DNA of 45,117 bases from a virus. The position numbers and the translations under genes are program-made. The notes under the pieces are model-generated. The model did not search any database, was not told the origin of the DNA, and saw only the letters and a list, made by a program, of their open reading frames with translations. Location: positions 1 to 45,117 of the IMG/VR virus record IMGVR_UViG_3300010374_000221; one strand, 5' to 3'. Positions 22,766 through 31,598 of the stretch are shown one piece after another (positions within the stretch are counted from its first letter, which is position 1; each line of letters opens with the position of its first letter).

Positions 22766-23307
22766 TGTCCGAGATCGTCACGATCGCGCTACCCCAGGAA
22801 CGTCCTGTGACGCTCGAAGAAGCGCGCCAGCAGCTGCGTCTCGACGCGCATGACGAGGACATGCTGCTGGCTGTCCACCTCGATGCCGCCCAGGCTGAGC
22901 TCGAGCGGCTCGCCGATCTGCGGCTCTGCGAGCAGACCCTCGCCATGGTGCTGGAGGCGTGGGCCGATGAAATCACCGTGCCGGTCCGGCCGGTGACGAT
23001 TGCGGCCATCACCTACACTGCAACCGGCGGTGCGACGGTCACCTTGCCCGAGGCCGATTATGTTGCCCGGGCGCGACACGGATTCATGCGGATCCGGCCA
23101 GCTGCCGGCACATCATGGCCCCCGCTGGCGCTTGATGGGAAGATCACCATCACCCTGTCTGCCGGTTTTGCCGAGGGGCACCCGGACTTGGCGATCGCCC
23201 GGGCCGCGATCCTCGTGAAGACCGCCTCCCTGTTCGAAAATCGCGAAGGTGCAGGCTGTCTGGCCTTCGACACCCTTGTCAACCAGCTGGCCGCGCGATG
23301 GGTCTAG
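22765..23307 (+). CDS. Head-tail connector protein (HK97 gp6-like)
   Basis: The 180-residue protein begins PVTLEEARQQLRLDAHDEDMLLAVHLDAAQAELERL, the helical hairpin of the gp6 family. A beta segment and KITITLSAGFAEGHPDLAIARAAILVKTASLFENRE, the closing helices typical of the family, follow. It forms the ring below the portal that binds the head-completion proteins. The gene overlaps the next by 10 nt. Confidence 0.9.
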   Translation: MSEIVTIALPQERPVTLEEARQQLRLDAHDEDMLLAVHLDAAQAELERLADLRLCEQTLAMVLEAWADEITVPVRPVTIAAITYTATGGATVTLPEADYVARARHGFMRIRPAAGTSWPPLALDGKITITLSAGFAEGHPDLAIARAAILVKTASLFENREGAGCLAFDTLVNQLAARWV

Positions 23308-23645
23308 CATCCCGGCTCGACACCCGGATCCGGATCGAGCGCAAATCCGTCACCCCTGATCCCCTCTATGGAACGGAAACCGTCACCTGGACCGAGTTCG
23401 CCACGGTTTGGGCCGAGGTACAGGACGTCCTGCCAAGCCGGGCCGAGCGCCTGGCCGACAGCATTGTCATCGCCAACCGGCCTGCGCGAATCCGGATGCG
23501 CCATCTCGCCGGGATCACCCCGGACATGCGGGTGATCATCGGCGGTCGGATCCTGCAGATCGTGTCCGGTCCCGCCGAAATCGGCCGTCGGGAAGGCATC
23601 GAACTCATTGTCGAACAGCACAGCAGCGAAGGAGTCGGGCCATGA
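23298..23645 (+). CDS. Head closure / head-tail adaptor protein (SPP1 gp16-like)
   Basis: The 115-residue all-beta protein LDTRIRIERKSVTPDPLYGTETVTWTEFATVWAEVQDV, then RIRMRHLAGITPDMRVIIGGRILQIVSGPAE, is the usual head closure pattern, with the WAEV strand and the GITPxMRV hairpin. It seals the connector after packaging. It overlaps both neighbours, in the conserved connector - closure - gp10-like - completion order. Confidence 0.9.
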   Translation: MGLASRLDTRIRIERKSVTPDPLYGTETVTWTEFATVWAEVQDVLPSRAERLADSIVIANRPARIRMRHLAGITPDMRVIIGGRILQIVSGPAEIGRREGIELIVEQHSSEGVGP

Positions 23646-24205
23646 CGATCCGGCTCAAGGGCGGTCCCGAACTGCTGCGCCTGCTCGACGAACTGCCCAA
23701 AAACCTCGAGCGCAACGTCATCCGCGGCGGCCTGCGCGCCGGGGCCAAGGTCATCCAGCAGCAGGCCAAGGCCAATGTCCCGGTCCGCACCGGCCAGCTC
23801 AAGAAGGCGATCGGCATCGGCACGCGCACCGCCGGCAGCAGGCTCAGTTCCTACGTCAAGCTGCGCGGCTCCGGCTCCTATCTTGGCCTGTTCATTGAAT
23901 ATGGCGTCGCGCCGCACCTGATCTCGGTCGCCGAGGCGGACAAGCCCATGCGCAACACCCGTCGCGGGCCCCGCAAGGCCAGCATCGGCACGATCAACAA
24001 GATGGTGAAGCGCGGCAGCCTGAAGATTGGCGAACATTTCGTCGGCCCCATGGTCATGCATCCCGGCCATGCGGCCAAGCCGTTCCTGCGCCCGGCGCTT
24101 GACCAGAAGGCCGAGGAAGCCGTCAACGCCATGGGCGCTTACATCGCTCACCGGGTCCAGATCGGGAACCTGAAGGCGCCCAGCCTCGAGGTCGATGACG
24201 AATGA
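23642..24205 (+). CDS. HK97 gp10-family tail-joining protein
   Basis: The 187-residue protein has GGPELLRLLDELPKNLERNVIRGGLRAGAKVIQQQAKANVPVRTGQLKKAIGI, the clear HK97 gp10 domain, and the family end HPGHAAKPFLRPALDQKAEEAV. The basic middle segment (TRRGPRKASIGTINKMVKRG) is longer than in HK97 itself. Its product joins heads to tails. The ATG overlaps the previous stop (ATGA). Confidence 0.9.
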   Translation: MTIRLKGGPELLRLLDELPKNLERNVIRGGLRAGAKVIQQQAKANVPVRTGQLKKAIGIGTRTAGSRLSSYVKLRGSGSYLGLFIEYGVAPHLISVAEADKPMRNTRRGPRKASIGTINKMVKRGSLKIGEHFVGPMVMHPGHAAKPFLRPALDQKAEEAVNAMGAYIAHRVQIGNLKAPSLEVDDE

Positions 24206-24606
24206 ACGGGGTGATTGTGGTCCGTATCCTCCTGGTGGCTGACACCGGCGTGACGGCACTCGTCCCTGCGGTGCGGATTGTCGCTGGAATGCTGCCGCAG
24301 GGCACCTTGCTCCCGGCGATCTCGCTCATGTCGGTCAGCGGCACCGACCGCAATATCCCCGCGCCCGGCCCGAAACGCAGGGTGACCGAGCGGGTGCAGG
24401 TGACGGTGCTCGCCGCCAGCTATCCGGCTGCCAAGGCCGTTATGCGCGCGGTCCGGGCGGCAGCGGCCGACCGCATGCCCGCAATCGACGGGCTCACCGA
24501 TGTGACCGTCCACACCGACTCCGCCGGACCAGACTTCCTCGACGAGGAGACCGGCATCCACATGCAGACGCAGGATTTCCGCGTCTCATTCAACGAGGCG
24601 CGCTGA
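24202..24606 (+). CDS. Tail completion protein (DUF3168-like)
   Basis: The 134-residue protein has the DUF3168 design: a short N-terminal helix followed by strands (LLPAISLMSVSGTDRNIP, RVTERVQVTVLAASYPAAKAVMRAVRAA) and a final strand pair GIHMQTQDFRVSFNEA. It caps the tail tube where it meets the head. It overlaps the gp10-like gene by 4 nt and is followed by the tail tube gene, the expected order. Confidence 0.85.
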   Translation: MNGVIVVRILLVADTGVTALVPAVRIVAGMLPQGTLLPAISLMSVSGTDRNIPAPGPKRRVTERVQVTVLAASYPAAKAVMRAVRAAAADRMPAIDGLTDVTVHTDSAGPDFLDEETGIHMQTQDFRVSFNEAR

Positions 24607-24635
24607 GGCCTCACCTTCAATAAGGAACCACTGCC

Positions 24636-25097
24636 ATGACCGTTCGGACTTCCGCCGGCACCACGTTGAAGGTGTCGGCCTCTACCCCCGCGACCTTCGA
24701 TCCCACCGGCTACAATGCGCTGACCATGACGCTGGTCGGCGAGGTGTCGGACCTCGGTGAGTTCGGCCGGGAGTACAACCTCGTCACCTTCAATCCGGTC
24801 GGCAGCCGCGGCGTCGTCAAGAAGAAGGGCAGCTTCAACCAGGGGACGATGACCATCCAGCTGGGTCTCGATACCGACGATGCTGGCCAGATCCTGCTGA
24901 AATCCGCTTCCACCTCGGACAGCGATCACAGCTTCCTCGTGACCACCCAGAACGGCGACAAGTACTATTTCCAGGCGCAGGTCATGAGTTTCAAGGTGAA
25001 CGTCGGCTCGGTCGACCAGATCACCACCGCCAGCGTGACGCTGGAGCTGACCACGAACTCGGCCGGTGTCGGTGTGGTTGAAGTTCTCGCGCCGTAA
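24636..25097 (+). CDS. Major tail tube protein
   Basis: The 153-residue beta-rich protein begins TVRTSAGTTLKVSAS, has LVGEVSDLGEFGREYNLVTFNPVG and FLVTTQNGDKYYFQAQVMSFKVNVGSVDQITTASVTLELTT, typical of siphovirus tail tube proteins with a long loop and paired strands. Hexamers stack to form the tail tube. AAGGAAC precedes the ATG. Two minus-strand genes follow before the tail chaperone gene. Confidence 0.88.
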   Translation: MTVRTSAGTTLKVSASTPATFDPTGYNALTMTLVGEVSDLGEFGREYNLVTFNPVGSRGVVKKKGSFNQGTMTIQLGLDTDDAGQILLKSASTSDSDHSFLVTTQNGDKYYFQAQVMSFKVNVGSVDQITTASVTLELTTNSAGVGVVEVLAP

Positions 25098-25127
25098 TCG
25101 CTGGAGCAGGCCCGCGTGACGGCAATG

Positions 25128-25580
25128 TTACCTGATGATGGAGAGCATGCTCCTGTCAGCGTCCTGCAAGCTGCGCGGCGGCTGCTGGTTTGATGTCTCG
25201 GCAGGCGGCGCAGTGTCGGGTCCGCCGGCGTTGCCCGGCTGTTGGGGGGGCGCGTTGACCCTTTCGCCGAAGGTCGCCTGCTGGGTCTGTTTCGGGACAG
25301 TGTTGCTGGCAGCGCTTTGACCATCCGTCGGCTGAACAGATCCGCCAGGCTCAGCCACCCCGGCAGCCAAATCTGACTGGGCCTGGTAGTGGTCATAACC
25401 CTTTCTGCCCGCCCGCTGCTCCTCGCCGCTGCCGACCGCAGGGCCAGTGTCTCCGGCGGGGGCAGCGACGGTGCTCTTGTTGGATCGGGCTGTATTGTGA
25501 TTGGCCTGTGCGGTCGCAACGACTGGCATTGCACCAATCAGCAGGGCGCAAATCGCAGCCGCCGAATGAAATTTACGCAT
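25128..25580 (-). CDS. Antisense secreted protein, unknown (moron)
   Basis: The 150-residue minus-strand protein has a clear signal peptide (KFHSAAAICALLIGAMPVVATAQA, cut near residue 26). A low-complexity mature part rich in Gln, Pro, Ala, Gly and Thr follows (for example PKQTQQATFGERVNAPPQQPGN). GAGAGGA lies just before the ATG. It is transcribed against the tail operon, so it is a cargo gene expressed apart from late genes, probably in the lysogen. An extracytoplasmic role is likely; nothing more specific can be said. Confidence 0.7.
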   Translation of the reverse strand: MRKFHSAAAICALLIGAMPVVATAQANHNTARSNKSTVAAPAGDTGPAVGSGEEQRAGRKGYDHYQAQSDLAAGVAEPGGSVQPTDGQSAASNTVPKQTQQATFGERVNAPPQQPGNAGGPDTAPPAETSNQQPPRSLQDADRSMLSIIR

Positions 25581-25658
25581 TTGTCCTCTCCCGCCTGCTC
25601 AGGGTCACGATGGTCACCCCATCGCCGTGAACAAATAATGAATTGTGACCGGGTGCCA

Positions 25659-26009
25659 TCATGCCTGGCCAGGACGAAACTCGCCGCACCAATCCACCCC
25701 GCTGGTCATCGGCCAACCCTCGTATGAGGGCGGATTACGGCGGCACAGCCCGAGCTCGTGGCCATCCTGGTCCGGCACGGCCTCCCAGAAATGACACTTC
25801 GCACATCGCGGTAACGGCACCGTTGCCGCCAGTGCGCCGAGCAGTTCCGTTCGGGCGGCCGTCACAGCGTCCGGGTTCGGCCGGTCAACATGCGCAAAGG
25901 CAATATCGCGAAAACGCCAGGCCACCTGCGCGGCCCGGTGCACCACCGGCCAGTCTGCCGGCGATCCAGCATCTGCGGGCTCTTGCCCCTGTTCTTCTTC
26001 AATCACCAT
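25659..26009 (-). CDS. Antisense cysteine-rich zinc-binding-like protein (moron)
   Basis: The minus-strand frame encodes a C-terminus CAKCHFWEAVPDQDGHELGLCRRNPPSYEGWPMTSGVDWCGEF, the CxxCxFW...GLCRR...DWCGEF pattern of a small cysteine-rich, probably zinc-binding family that I know only as conserved proteins of phages and bacteria. The N-terminal half is helical. The start is unclear: ATG 26009 was chosen, while 26030 and 26069 are in frame but run into the divergent tail chaperone gene. With the gene at 25128-25580 it forms a two-gene antisense insert. Confidence 0.68.
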   Translation of the reverse strand: MVIEEEQGQEPADAGSPADWPVVHRAAQVAWRFRDIAFAHVDRPNPDAVTAARTELLGALAATVPLPRCAKCHFWEAVPDQDGHELGLCRRNPPSYEGWPMTSGVDWCGEFRPGQA

Positions 26010-26028
26010 CAGCCAAGGAATAGCTTCC

Positions 26029-26445
26029 ATGTTCGACATTACCAAGCTTGCCGCGACCGAAACCTCCACCGTCGAACTGGTCGGCGGCGATGACGCCCCG
26101 CTTTACGACGACAAGGGCCAGCGCCTCTCGATCACGGTCTATGGCCCGGGCACCCGGATCTACCAGCGCGCCCAGTCGCGCCAGCAGAACCTGCTGGTCG
26201 ACAAGATCAAGAAGCGCGGGAAGATGGACCAGACGGCCGAGGAAAAGCTCGCCGAACAGGCCGAGTTCCTCGCGGCCTGCACGGTCAGCTTCAACCACTT
26301 CACCTATCCGCCGGCCGAAGGGCTGGAAGGCGCTGCCCTGTTCCGCAAGGCCTACGAGGATCCCTCGATCGGCTTCATCGCCGCCCAGGTTGCCGCCCAC
26401 ATCAATGACTGGGCAAATTTTACGACGAGCTCGGCCGCGAGCTGA
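26029..26445 (+). CDS. Tail assembly chaperone, short form (gpG-like)
   Basis: The 138-residue protein (ETSTVELVGGDDAPLYDDKGQRLSITVYGP, AEEKLAEQAEFLAACTVSFNHF, RKAYEDPSIGFIAAQVAAHINDWANF) resembles lambda gpG-type chaperones. It coats the tape measure before tube polymerisation. AAGGAA precedes the ATG. A slippery heptamer at 26415-26421, 24 nt before the stop codon's last base, should send a fraction of ribosomes into the -1 frame. Confidence 0.88.
   Translation: MFDITKLAATETSTVELVGGDDAPLYDDKGQRLSITVYGPGTRIYQRAQSRQQNLLVDKIKKRGKMDQTAEEKLAEQAEFLAACTVSFNHFTYPPAEGLEGAALFRKAYEDPSIGFIAAQVAAHINDWANFTTSSAAS
26415..26421 (+). promoter_or_regulatory. -1 ribosomal frameshift site (slippery heptamer)
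   Basis: A-AAT-TTT in the gpG frame is a perfect X-XXY-YYZ heptamer. A -1 slip re-pairs AAT-TTT as AAA-TTT and continues YDELGRELSLYVRQL in a frame that is open to 26900 and has no start of its own near here. This is the classic G/GT device of siphovirus tail genes. The GC-rich sequence right after could form the stimulating structure. Confidence 0.88.
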
Positions 26446-26900
26446 GCCTCTACGTCCGGCAGCTGGCCTGGCTCGGCACCGCGCCCAAGCCGCGCCAGTC
26501 TGCCGGCAAGGCAACGGAAGAGCCTGACCCGCAGACACGCCTCCAGCGCATGACGGCGGACGGCATCGTTCCCGACATGCCGCCGATCCGGGCTCCATGG
26601 ATCATCGATACCCTGATGGACATTGGTGCATCCGAACCCGGCGCCATGGGACCGGTGCCGCTGTCCTGGGGCACCATCGCCCAGTGGCAGTCCTGCATGG
26701 GGCTTGAACTGGCACCGTGGATCTGCCGACTGCTCCGCCGGCTCTCTGTCGAGTTCGTCGCCGAAAGCCAGAATGCGCGCGAACCCGATTGCCCGGCGCC
26801 CTGGACGACCACGTCCGTCCTCAACCGCGATGAAGTCTCCCGGAAAGTGTCGAACGCCTTCCGGGCGCTGATGATGTCGAAGGAGCCCAGCCATGGCTGA
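26421..26900 (+). CDS. Tail assembly chaperone, frameshift extension (gpT-like part of gpGT)
   Basis: This part is read only after the -1 slip, giving a fusion of 131 gpG residues and 159 more. It contains LGRELSLYVRQLAWLGTAPKPRQ, then RMTADGIVPDMPPIRAPWIIDTLM and SWGTIAQWQSCMGLELAPWICRLLRR, and ends just inside the homing endonuclease gene. An ATG at 26550 could also give a short separate product. The long form binds the tape measure and recruits tube protein in lambda; here that role is by analogy. Confidence 0.82.
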   Translation, partial: YDELGRELSLYVRQLAWLGTAPKPRQSAGKATEEPDPQTRLQRMTADGIVPDMPPIRAPWIIDTLMDIGASEPGAMGPVPLSWGTIAQWQSCMGLELAPWICRLLRRLSVEFVAESQNAREPDCPAPWTTTSVLNRDEVSRKVSNAFRALMMSKEPSHG

Positions 26901-27456
26901 TCAGCCTGAACATTGGCTTCCGGTGACGGGATGGGCTGACCTCTACGAGGTCTCTTCCTATGGCCGGGTCCGGTCCCTGGACCGTATCTCGACCTATCTT
27001 CGGCACGATGGACTCGAAGTGACACGGCGGTTGCGCGGGAAGATTCTGCGTCAGAGCTACCATTCACAGCGTGGGGGATATCCCAGCGTTGGCCTCCACA
27101 GGGACGGCGTCCAGATCACCGTCTTTGTTCATCGCCTGGTATGCGAGGCCTTTCATGGTGCCGATCCAGGCGGAATGGATGTAGCCCATTGTGACGGCAA
27201 TCCCCGCAACAACCGTGCCGATAATCTGCGGTGGGCAACCCGTCGGCAAAACATGGGCGACACCATTGTGCATGGGACTCGCGCATGGGGCGAGCGGCAT
27301 GGCAGCGCCAAGCTTACTCTCCAACAAGTCCTGCAAATCCGGGCATCACAGAATGTATCGCAGCAGGAATTGGCTGAGCGTTTTGGCGTCTATCAGAGCT
27401 GCATTTCCAACATTCGCGCCGGTCGGCGGTGGGCTCATGCCGGAGGACTGCAGTAA
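26893..27456 (+). CDS. Free-standing homing endonuclease (NUMOD4-HNH with C-terminal HTH)
   Basis: The N-terminus of this 187-residue protein, HWLPVTGWADLYEVSSYGRVRSLDR, is a NUMOD4 motif. VFVHRLVCEAFHG...VAHCDGNPRNNRADNLRWATRRQN is the HNH site, and LTLQQVLQIRASQNVSQQELAERFGVYQSCISNI is a helix-turn-helix. It should cut a related allele in phages lacking the insert and so spread. It sits exactly between the chaperone and the tape measure, overlapping both by 8 and 1 nt. It thus behaves as a selfish insert that leaves late translation coupled. Confidence 0.9.
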   Translation: MADQPEHWLPVTGWADLYEVSSYGRVRSLDRISTYLRHDGLEVTRRLRGKILRQSYHSQRGGYPSVGLHRDGVQITVFVHRLVCEAFHGADPGGMDVAHCDGNPRNNRADNLRWATRRQNMGDTIVHGTRAWGERHGSAKLTLQQVLQIRASQNVSQQELAERFGVYQSCISNIRAGRRWAHAGGLQ

Positions 27457-30400
27457 TGCGCGCCGGCACCCTCGAGATCGAGATGATCACCAATGTTGCC
27501 CGTCTCCAGAAGGAGATGGCCGACATGAAGCGGACCGTGGGCGGCACGATGAATGATATCGCCGCGACCGCCGGGCGTGCCGACCGGGCCATCGAGGCAG
27601 TCGGTACGCGCGGCATCACCCGGATGGGCGGTTCGGCAAAGCTTGCCGGTCACCAGATGCAGAACCTCGTCTACCAGCTGAATGACGTGGTGGTGAGCCT
27701 CGCCTCGGGCCAGAAGCCCATGACCGTTTTCATGCAGCAGGGCTCGCAGATCGGGCAGATCGCGATGCAGGCTGGTGTCGGCATCGGCGGTATGGCCCGG
27801 GCGGTGTTGGGACTCGCCGCCAGTTCAGCGGCTGCCGCGCTCACCAATCCCTATCTGCTGGCAGCAGCAGCCGCTGCCGGGATCGCCTTCGGCGCATTCA
27901 AGCTGTTCCAGTCGAGCGTCAAGCAGTCGGGCGAACTCGACCGCTATGCTCAGAGCCTTGGCCTCACCGCCAAGGAGATGGAGAAGCTGGGCCCGGTCGG
28001 AATCACGGCCGGCGACGTCATGCGCGGGCTGTGGCGCACGATCAGCGACGGGCTCAACCTCGGCGCGGTCTTTTCCAGCCTCAAGGACTGGGCGGTCTGG
28101 GCATTCCAGAAGGTGCTCGAGGTCGGCAAGATCAGCATCGCGGTGATCTATGCTGGCTGGGTCGGCGGTTTCAGTGCGATCCGCACCGTCTGGCAGGCGC
28201 TGCCCGGCGTGATCGGCGAGGCGGCCGTTGGCGCCGCCAATCTGGCCATCAGCGGGATCGAGTATCTCGCCAACAAGGCCATCGCCGCGCTCAACTGGCT
28301 GGCCAGCTGGGTCAACCCGGTGCTCGATCGGGTCGGCCTCGCCACCATCAGCCAGATCGAAACGGTTGCCCTGCCGCGAATGGAGAACAGCTTTGCCGGC
28401 TCGACCGCCCGCATGGGCGCGACGGTGCGCGACGAGTTCACCTCAGCTTTTGGCGACGCCATGGGCATGATGGATGCCTTCTCCGCCCAGTGGCGCGAGA
28501 ACACCCTGCAGGCGGCCCGCGATCGGCTCGCCGCTGACGCTGCCGGGATCCGGGCAGATCGTTCAGACCGGGCGGGCCGTGCTGGGTCCGGCCGGAACAG
28601 CCGCGAGGAGAGCGAAGCCGAGCGCGCCCTGCAGGCAGCGCAGGAATTCGCCGCTGCTCTCGCCATGGAAACCGCGAAGATCGGCAAGACCCCGATCGAG
28701 ATCAAGCGGATGGAAGTCGCCATGGCGGCGCTGAAAGCCCCGACCGACGCCGCGCGCATCGCGATCCTGGAAGCGGGCGAAGCCTGGGAACAGGCCACCC
28801 GCGCGTTCGCCACCTCGGAGTTCCTGCGCCATACCGTCGCTCCGCTCGAACTGCAGGTCTCGCTGCTGGGCCAGTCGGCCCGGGCACAGGCGCTGGCCAA
28901 CCTCGAGGCCGAGCGCGAACAGATCGTGCTGGAACGCGGGGTTGAGGCCTGGGAACGCTATCGCGCCGCGCGCAGCCAGCTGATTGAGCATAATTTTGGC
29001 CTCAAGGAGCAGGAGCAGTATCTCGATACGCTGCAGGAAATGGCGGACCGGACCCAGACTGCCGCGCAAGGGATGGCCGAAGCCTTCGGCAGCGTGGGCG
29101 GTGCGATCGGGGCAGTTGCGGCCGAATTCGCCCGCTATGCCGCCGACCAGGAGGCCGCCACCCGGCGCATTGCCGAGGCCGAGCGCGAATATGGTCGGTC
29201 TTCGTTCCAGTATGCTGCCGCGCGCACGGCGCAGGCAGCCGCCGAGATCAACCACTATGGCAATCTTGCCAGCGCCGCGAAGGGCTTCTTCAAGGCAGGG
29301 TCCAAGGGATTCCAGGCACTGGAAGCGGCCGAAAAGGCCTTCCGGGCCTATGAGCTGGCGGTCGCGATCAAGAACGCTGCGGTGAAGATCGGCCTGATCG
29401 GCGCACAGACGACCGCCAAGGTTGCCTCCGACACTGCCATGGCTGCGTCCGATACGGCGCGGGCCGGTGTCGAACAGGGCAACTCGATCATCACCACCGG
29501 CATCAAGGCAGTCGAGGCTGTCGTGAACGCGATCCGCTCGCTGCCATTCCCGCTCAACATCGCGGCCGGCGCGGTTACAGCCGGGGTTATCGCCTCGCTC
29601 GGTGTCGCGATCGGCGGGGCCTTTGGCGGCGGCGGGCCCAAGCTGGATCCAGCTAATGAAGGCACCGGCACGGTGTTCGGTGATGCGGAAGCCAAGTCCG
29701 AGAGCATCGCCAAAGCCATCGATCACCTCCGCGAGGTCGATACGCTGACCATGCGTTATTCGGCGGCCATGCTGGCGTCGCTGCGCAGTATCGAGGCCAA
29801 TATCGGCGGGCTCACCAACCTCATCATCCGCACCAATGGGGCCGAGGATCTCGCTGCCGGTGTGCAGACCGGGTTCAAGCCGACCGGCGTCACCGCCATC
29901 CTGGGCGGGGCCATGCAGAAGGTGGGCTCAGTCCTCGACAAGATCCCGGTGATCGGTGGCATTCTGGGTGGTGTCGTGGGCGCGATCGGCAAGCTGATCG
30001 GATCGCTGTTCGGCACCAAGACCAGCGTCGTCGGCCAGGGCATTTATGGCGGTGCCCAGTCGCTCGGCGGCATCATGGCTGGTGGGTTCGAGGGCCAGTA
30101 TTACACCGACATCCAGAAAAAGAAGAAGTTCCTCGGGATCACGACCAGCACCCGCTACAGCACGCAATATTCCGAGGCGAGCGCCGAGCTCGAGCGTCAG
30201 TTCAGCCTGATCTTCACCGGCTTCTACGACGCCATCTCGGCCGCTGCCGGACCGCTGGGTATGTCGCTGGACGAGGTGCAGGCGCGGCTCGACAGCTTCA
30301 TCATCAACATCGGCAAGATCGACCTCAAGGGCCTGACCGGCGCGCAGATCCAGGAGAAGCTGGCGGCCGTGTTCGGCGCTGCGGCCGACAATCTGGCCCG

Positions 30401-31598
30401 CTACGCCATTGCCGGCCTCGACCAGTTCCAGAAGGTCGGCGAAGGCTATTTCGAGACGCTGATCCGCGTTGCCTCCAGCGTCGAGGCGGTCACCAGCGCC
30501 ATGACCATGCTCGGCCGGTCCACCAACCTGACGATCGCCGCGTCCATGAACCTCGTCGAGCTGTTCGGCTCGGTCAGCGACATGACGGCGGCGACCGGGG
30601 AGTATTTTGCGCTCTATTACACCGGCACCGAACAGGCCGCCGCGCGCACGGCGCAGATGACCGCTGGGCTGGCGAGCATGGGGCTTGCCATGCCCGACAG
30701 CATCGCGGGCTTCCGGGCGCTGGTCGAAGCCCAGGACCTCACCACCGAGGCCGGCCGTGCCGCCTATGTCGCCCTGATCCAGCTGGCCCCGGCCTTCGCG
30801 GACTTGGTGGGTGCAGCCCAGGATGCGGCCAGTGCGGCAGCCATTGCCGACGAACGCGCCTCGCTCGAACGTCGCCTGCTCGAATTGCAGGGCGATACGG
30901 CAGCACTGCGGGCGCTCGATCTTGCCCAGCTTGATGCCAGCAACCGCGCACTGCAGCAGCAGATCTGGGTGCTCGAAGATCAGCGGCAGGCGGCCGAAGC
31001 GGCAGCCAGTGCCGCCGAAAAGCTGCGCGCGGCCTGGGCAGCGATCACCGACGCCCTGATTGCCGAGATCGAGCGGATCCGGGGCGTGATGGGCACGAAG
31101 GCTGGCAGTTATGCCGAGGCGCTGGCGAAGTTCAACAATGCCTCCATGCTGGCTCGCGGCGGTGACCAGGAGGCAGCCAAGGCGCTGCCGGGTCTGAGCC
31201 AGGCGCTGCTGTCGCAGGCTGCCGAAACCGCCCGGTCGTCGGAAGATCTGGCCCGACTTCAGGGCCTGACGGCCGCCAGCCTCGAGCAGACGCTGGCGAT
31301 CATCACTCAGGCTGCCGGCAGCGGCGCGGCCACCGATGCGGCTGCCACCAGCAATCCGGATCCGAGCTGGTGGGAGCAGTTTGCGGCCAGCCAGATCGGC
31401 ACGGCGACCATTCCGGTCAATGATGACCAGTCGGCGCTGCTCGATGAGCTGCGGGCACTGCGGCAGGAAGTGGCGGACCTGCGCGGTGAACAGCGGATTG
31501 CTTCGGCCGCCATTGCCTCGGGCACTACCAAGACCGCCCGGATCCTCGAGCGGGTGACTCCGGACGGCGACGCCCTGTCGACGAGGAATGCGGCATGA
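27456..31598 (+). CDS. Tail tape measure protein
   Basis: The ATG at 27456, behind GGAGG, gives 1380 residues, the longest phage gene. It starts TLEIEMITNVARLQKEMADMKRTVGGTM, with hydrophobic stretches at about 100-160 and 250-290 and a glycine-rich core, and has long coiled coils near the end (ERASLERRLLELQGDTAALRALDLAQLD). This is the tail-length tape measure build (lambda gpH type). By the usual 0.15 nm per residue the tail would be about 200 nm; this is an estimate only. A 4-nt overlap joins it to the next gene. Confidence 0.93.
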   Translation: MRAGTLEIEMITNVARLQKEMADMKRTVGGTMNDIAATAGRADRAIEAVGTRGITRMGGSAKLAGHQMQNLVYQLNDVVVSLASGQKPMTVFMQQGSQIGQIAMQAGVGIGGMARAVLGLAASSAAAALTNPYLLAAAAAAGIAFGAFKLFQSSVKQSGELDRYAQSLGLTAKEMEKLGPVGITAGDVMRGLWRTISDGLNLGAVFSSLKDWAVWAFQKVLEVGKISIAVIYAGWVGGFSAIRTVWQALPGVIGEAAVGAANLAISGIEYLANKAIAALNWLASWVNPVLDRVGLATISQIETVALPRMENSFAGSTARMGATVRDEFTSAFGDAMGMMDAFSAQWRENTLQAARDRLAADAAGIRADRSDRAGRAGSGRNSREESEAERALQAAQEFAAALAMETAKIGKTPIEIKRMEVAMAALKAPTDAARIAILEAGEAWEQATRAFATSEFLRHTVAPLELQVSLLGQSARAQALANLEAEREQIVLERGVEAWERYRAARSQLIEHNFGLKEQEQYLDTLQEMADRTQTAAQGMAEAFGSVGGAIGAVAAEFARYAADQEAATRRIAEAEREYGRSSFQYAAARTAQAAAEINHYGNLASAAKGFFKAGSKGFQALEAAEKAFRAYELAVAIKNAAVKIGLIGAQTTAKVASDTAMAASDTARAGVEQGNSIITTGIKAVEAVVNAIRSLPFPLNIAAGAVTAGVIASLGVAIGGAFGGGGPKLDPANEGTGTVFGDAEAKSESIAKAIDHLREVDTLTMRYSAAMLASLRSIEANIGGLTNLIIRTNGAEDLAAGVQTGFKPTGVTAILGGAMQKVGSVLDKIPVIGGILGGVVGAIGKLIGSLFGTKTSVVGQGIYGGAQSLGGIMAGGFEGQYYTDIQKKKKFLGITTSTRYSTQYSEASAELERQFSLIFTGFYDAISAAAGPLGMSLDEVQARLDSFIINIGKIDLKGLTGAQIQEKLAAVFGAAADNLARYAIAGLDQFQKVGEGYFETLIRVASSVEAVTSAMTMLGRSTNLTIAASMNLVELFGSVSDMTAATGEYFALYYTGTEQAAARTAQMTAGLASMGLAMPDSIAGFRALVEAQDLTTEAGRAAYVALIQLAPAFADLVGAAQDAASAAAIADERASLERRLLELQGDTAALRALDLAQLDASNRALQQQIWVLEDQRQAAEAAASAAEKLRAAWAAITDALIAEIERIRGVMGTKAGSYAEALAKFNNASMLARGGDQEAAKALPGLSQALLSQAAETARSSEDLARLQGLTAASLEQTLAIITQAAGSGAATDAAATSNPDPSWWEQFAASQIGTATIPVNDDQSALLDELRALRQEVADLRGEQRIASAAIASGTTKTARILERVTPDGDALSTRNAA

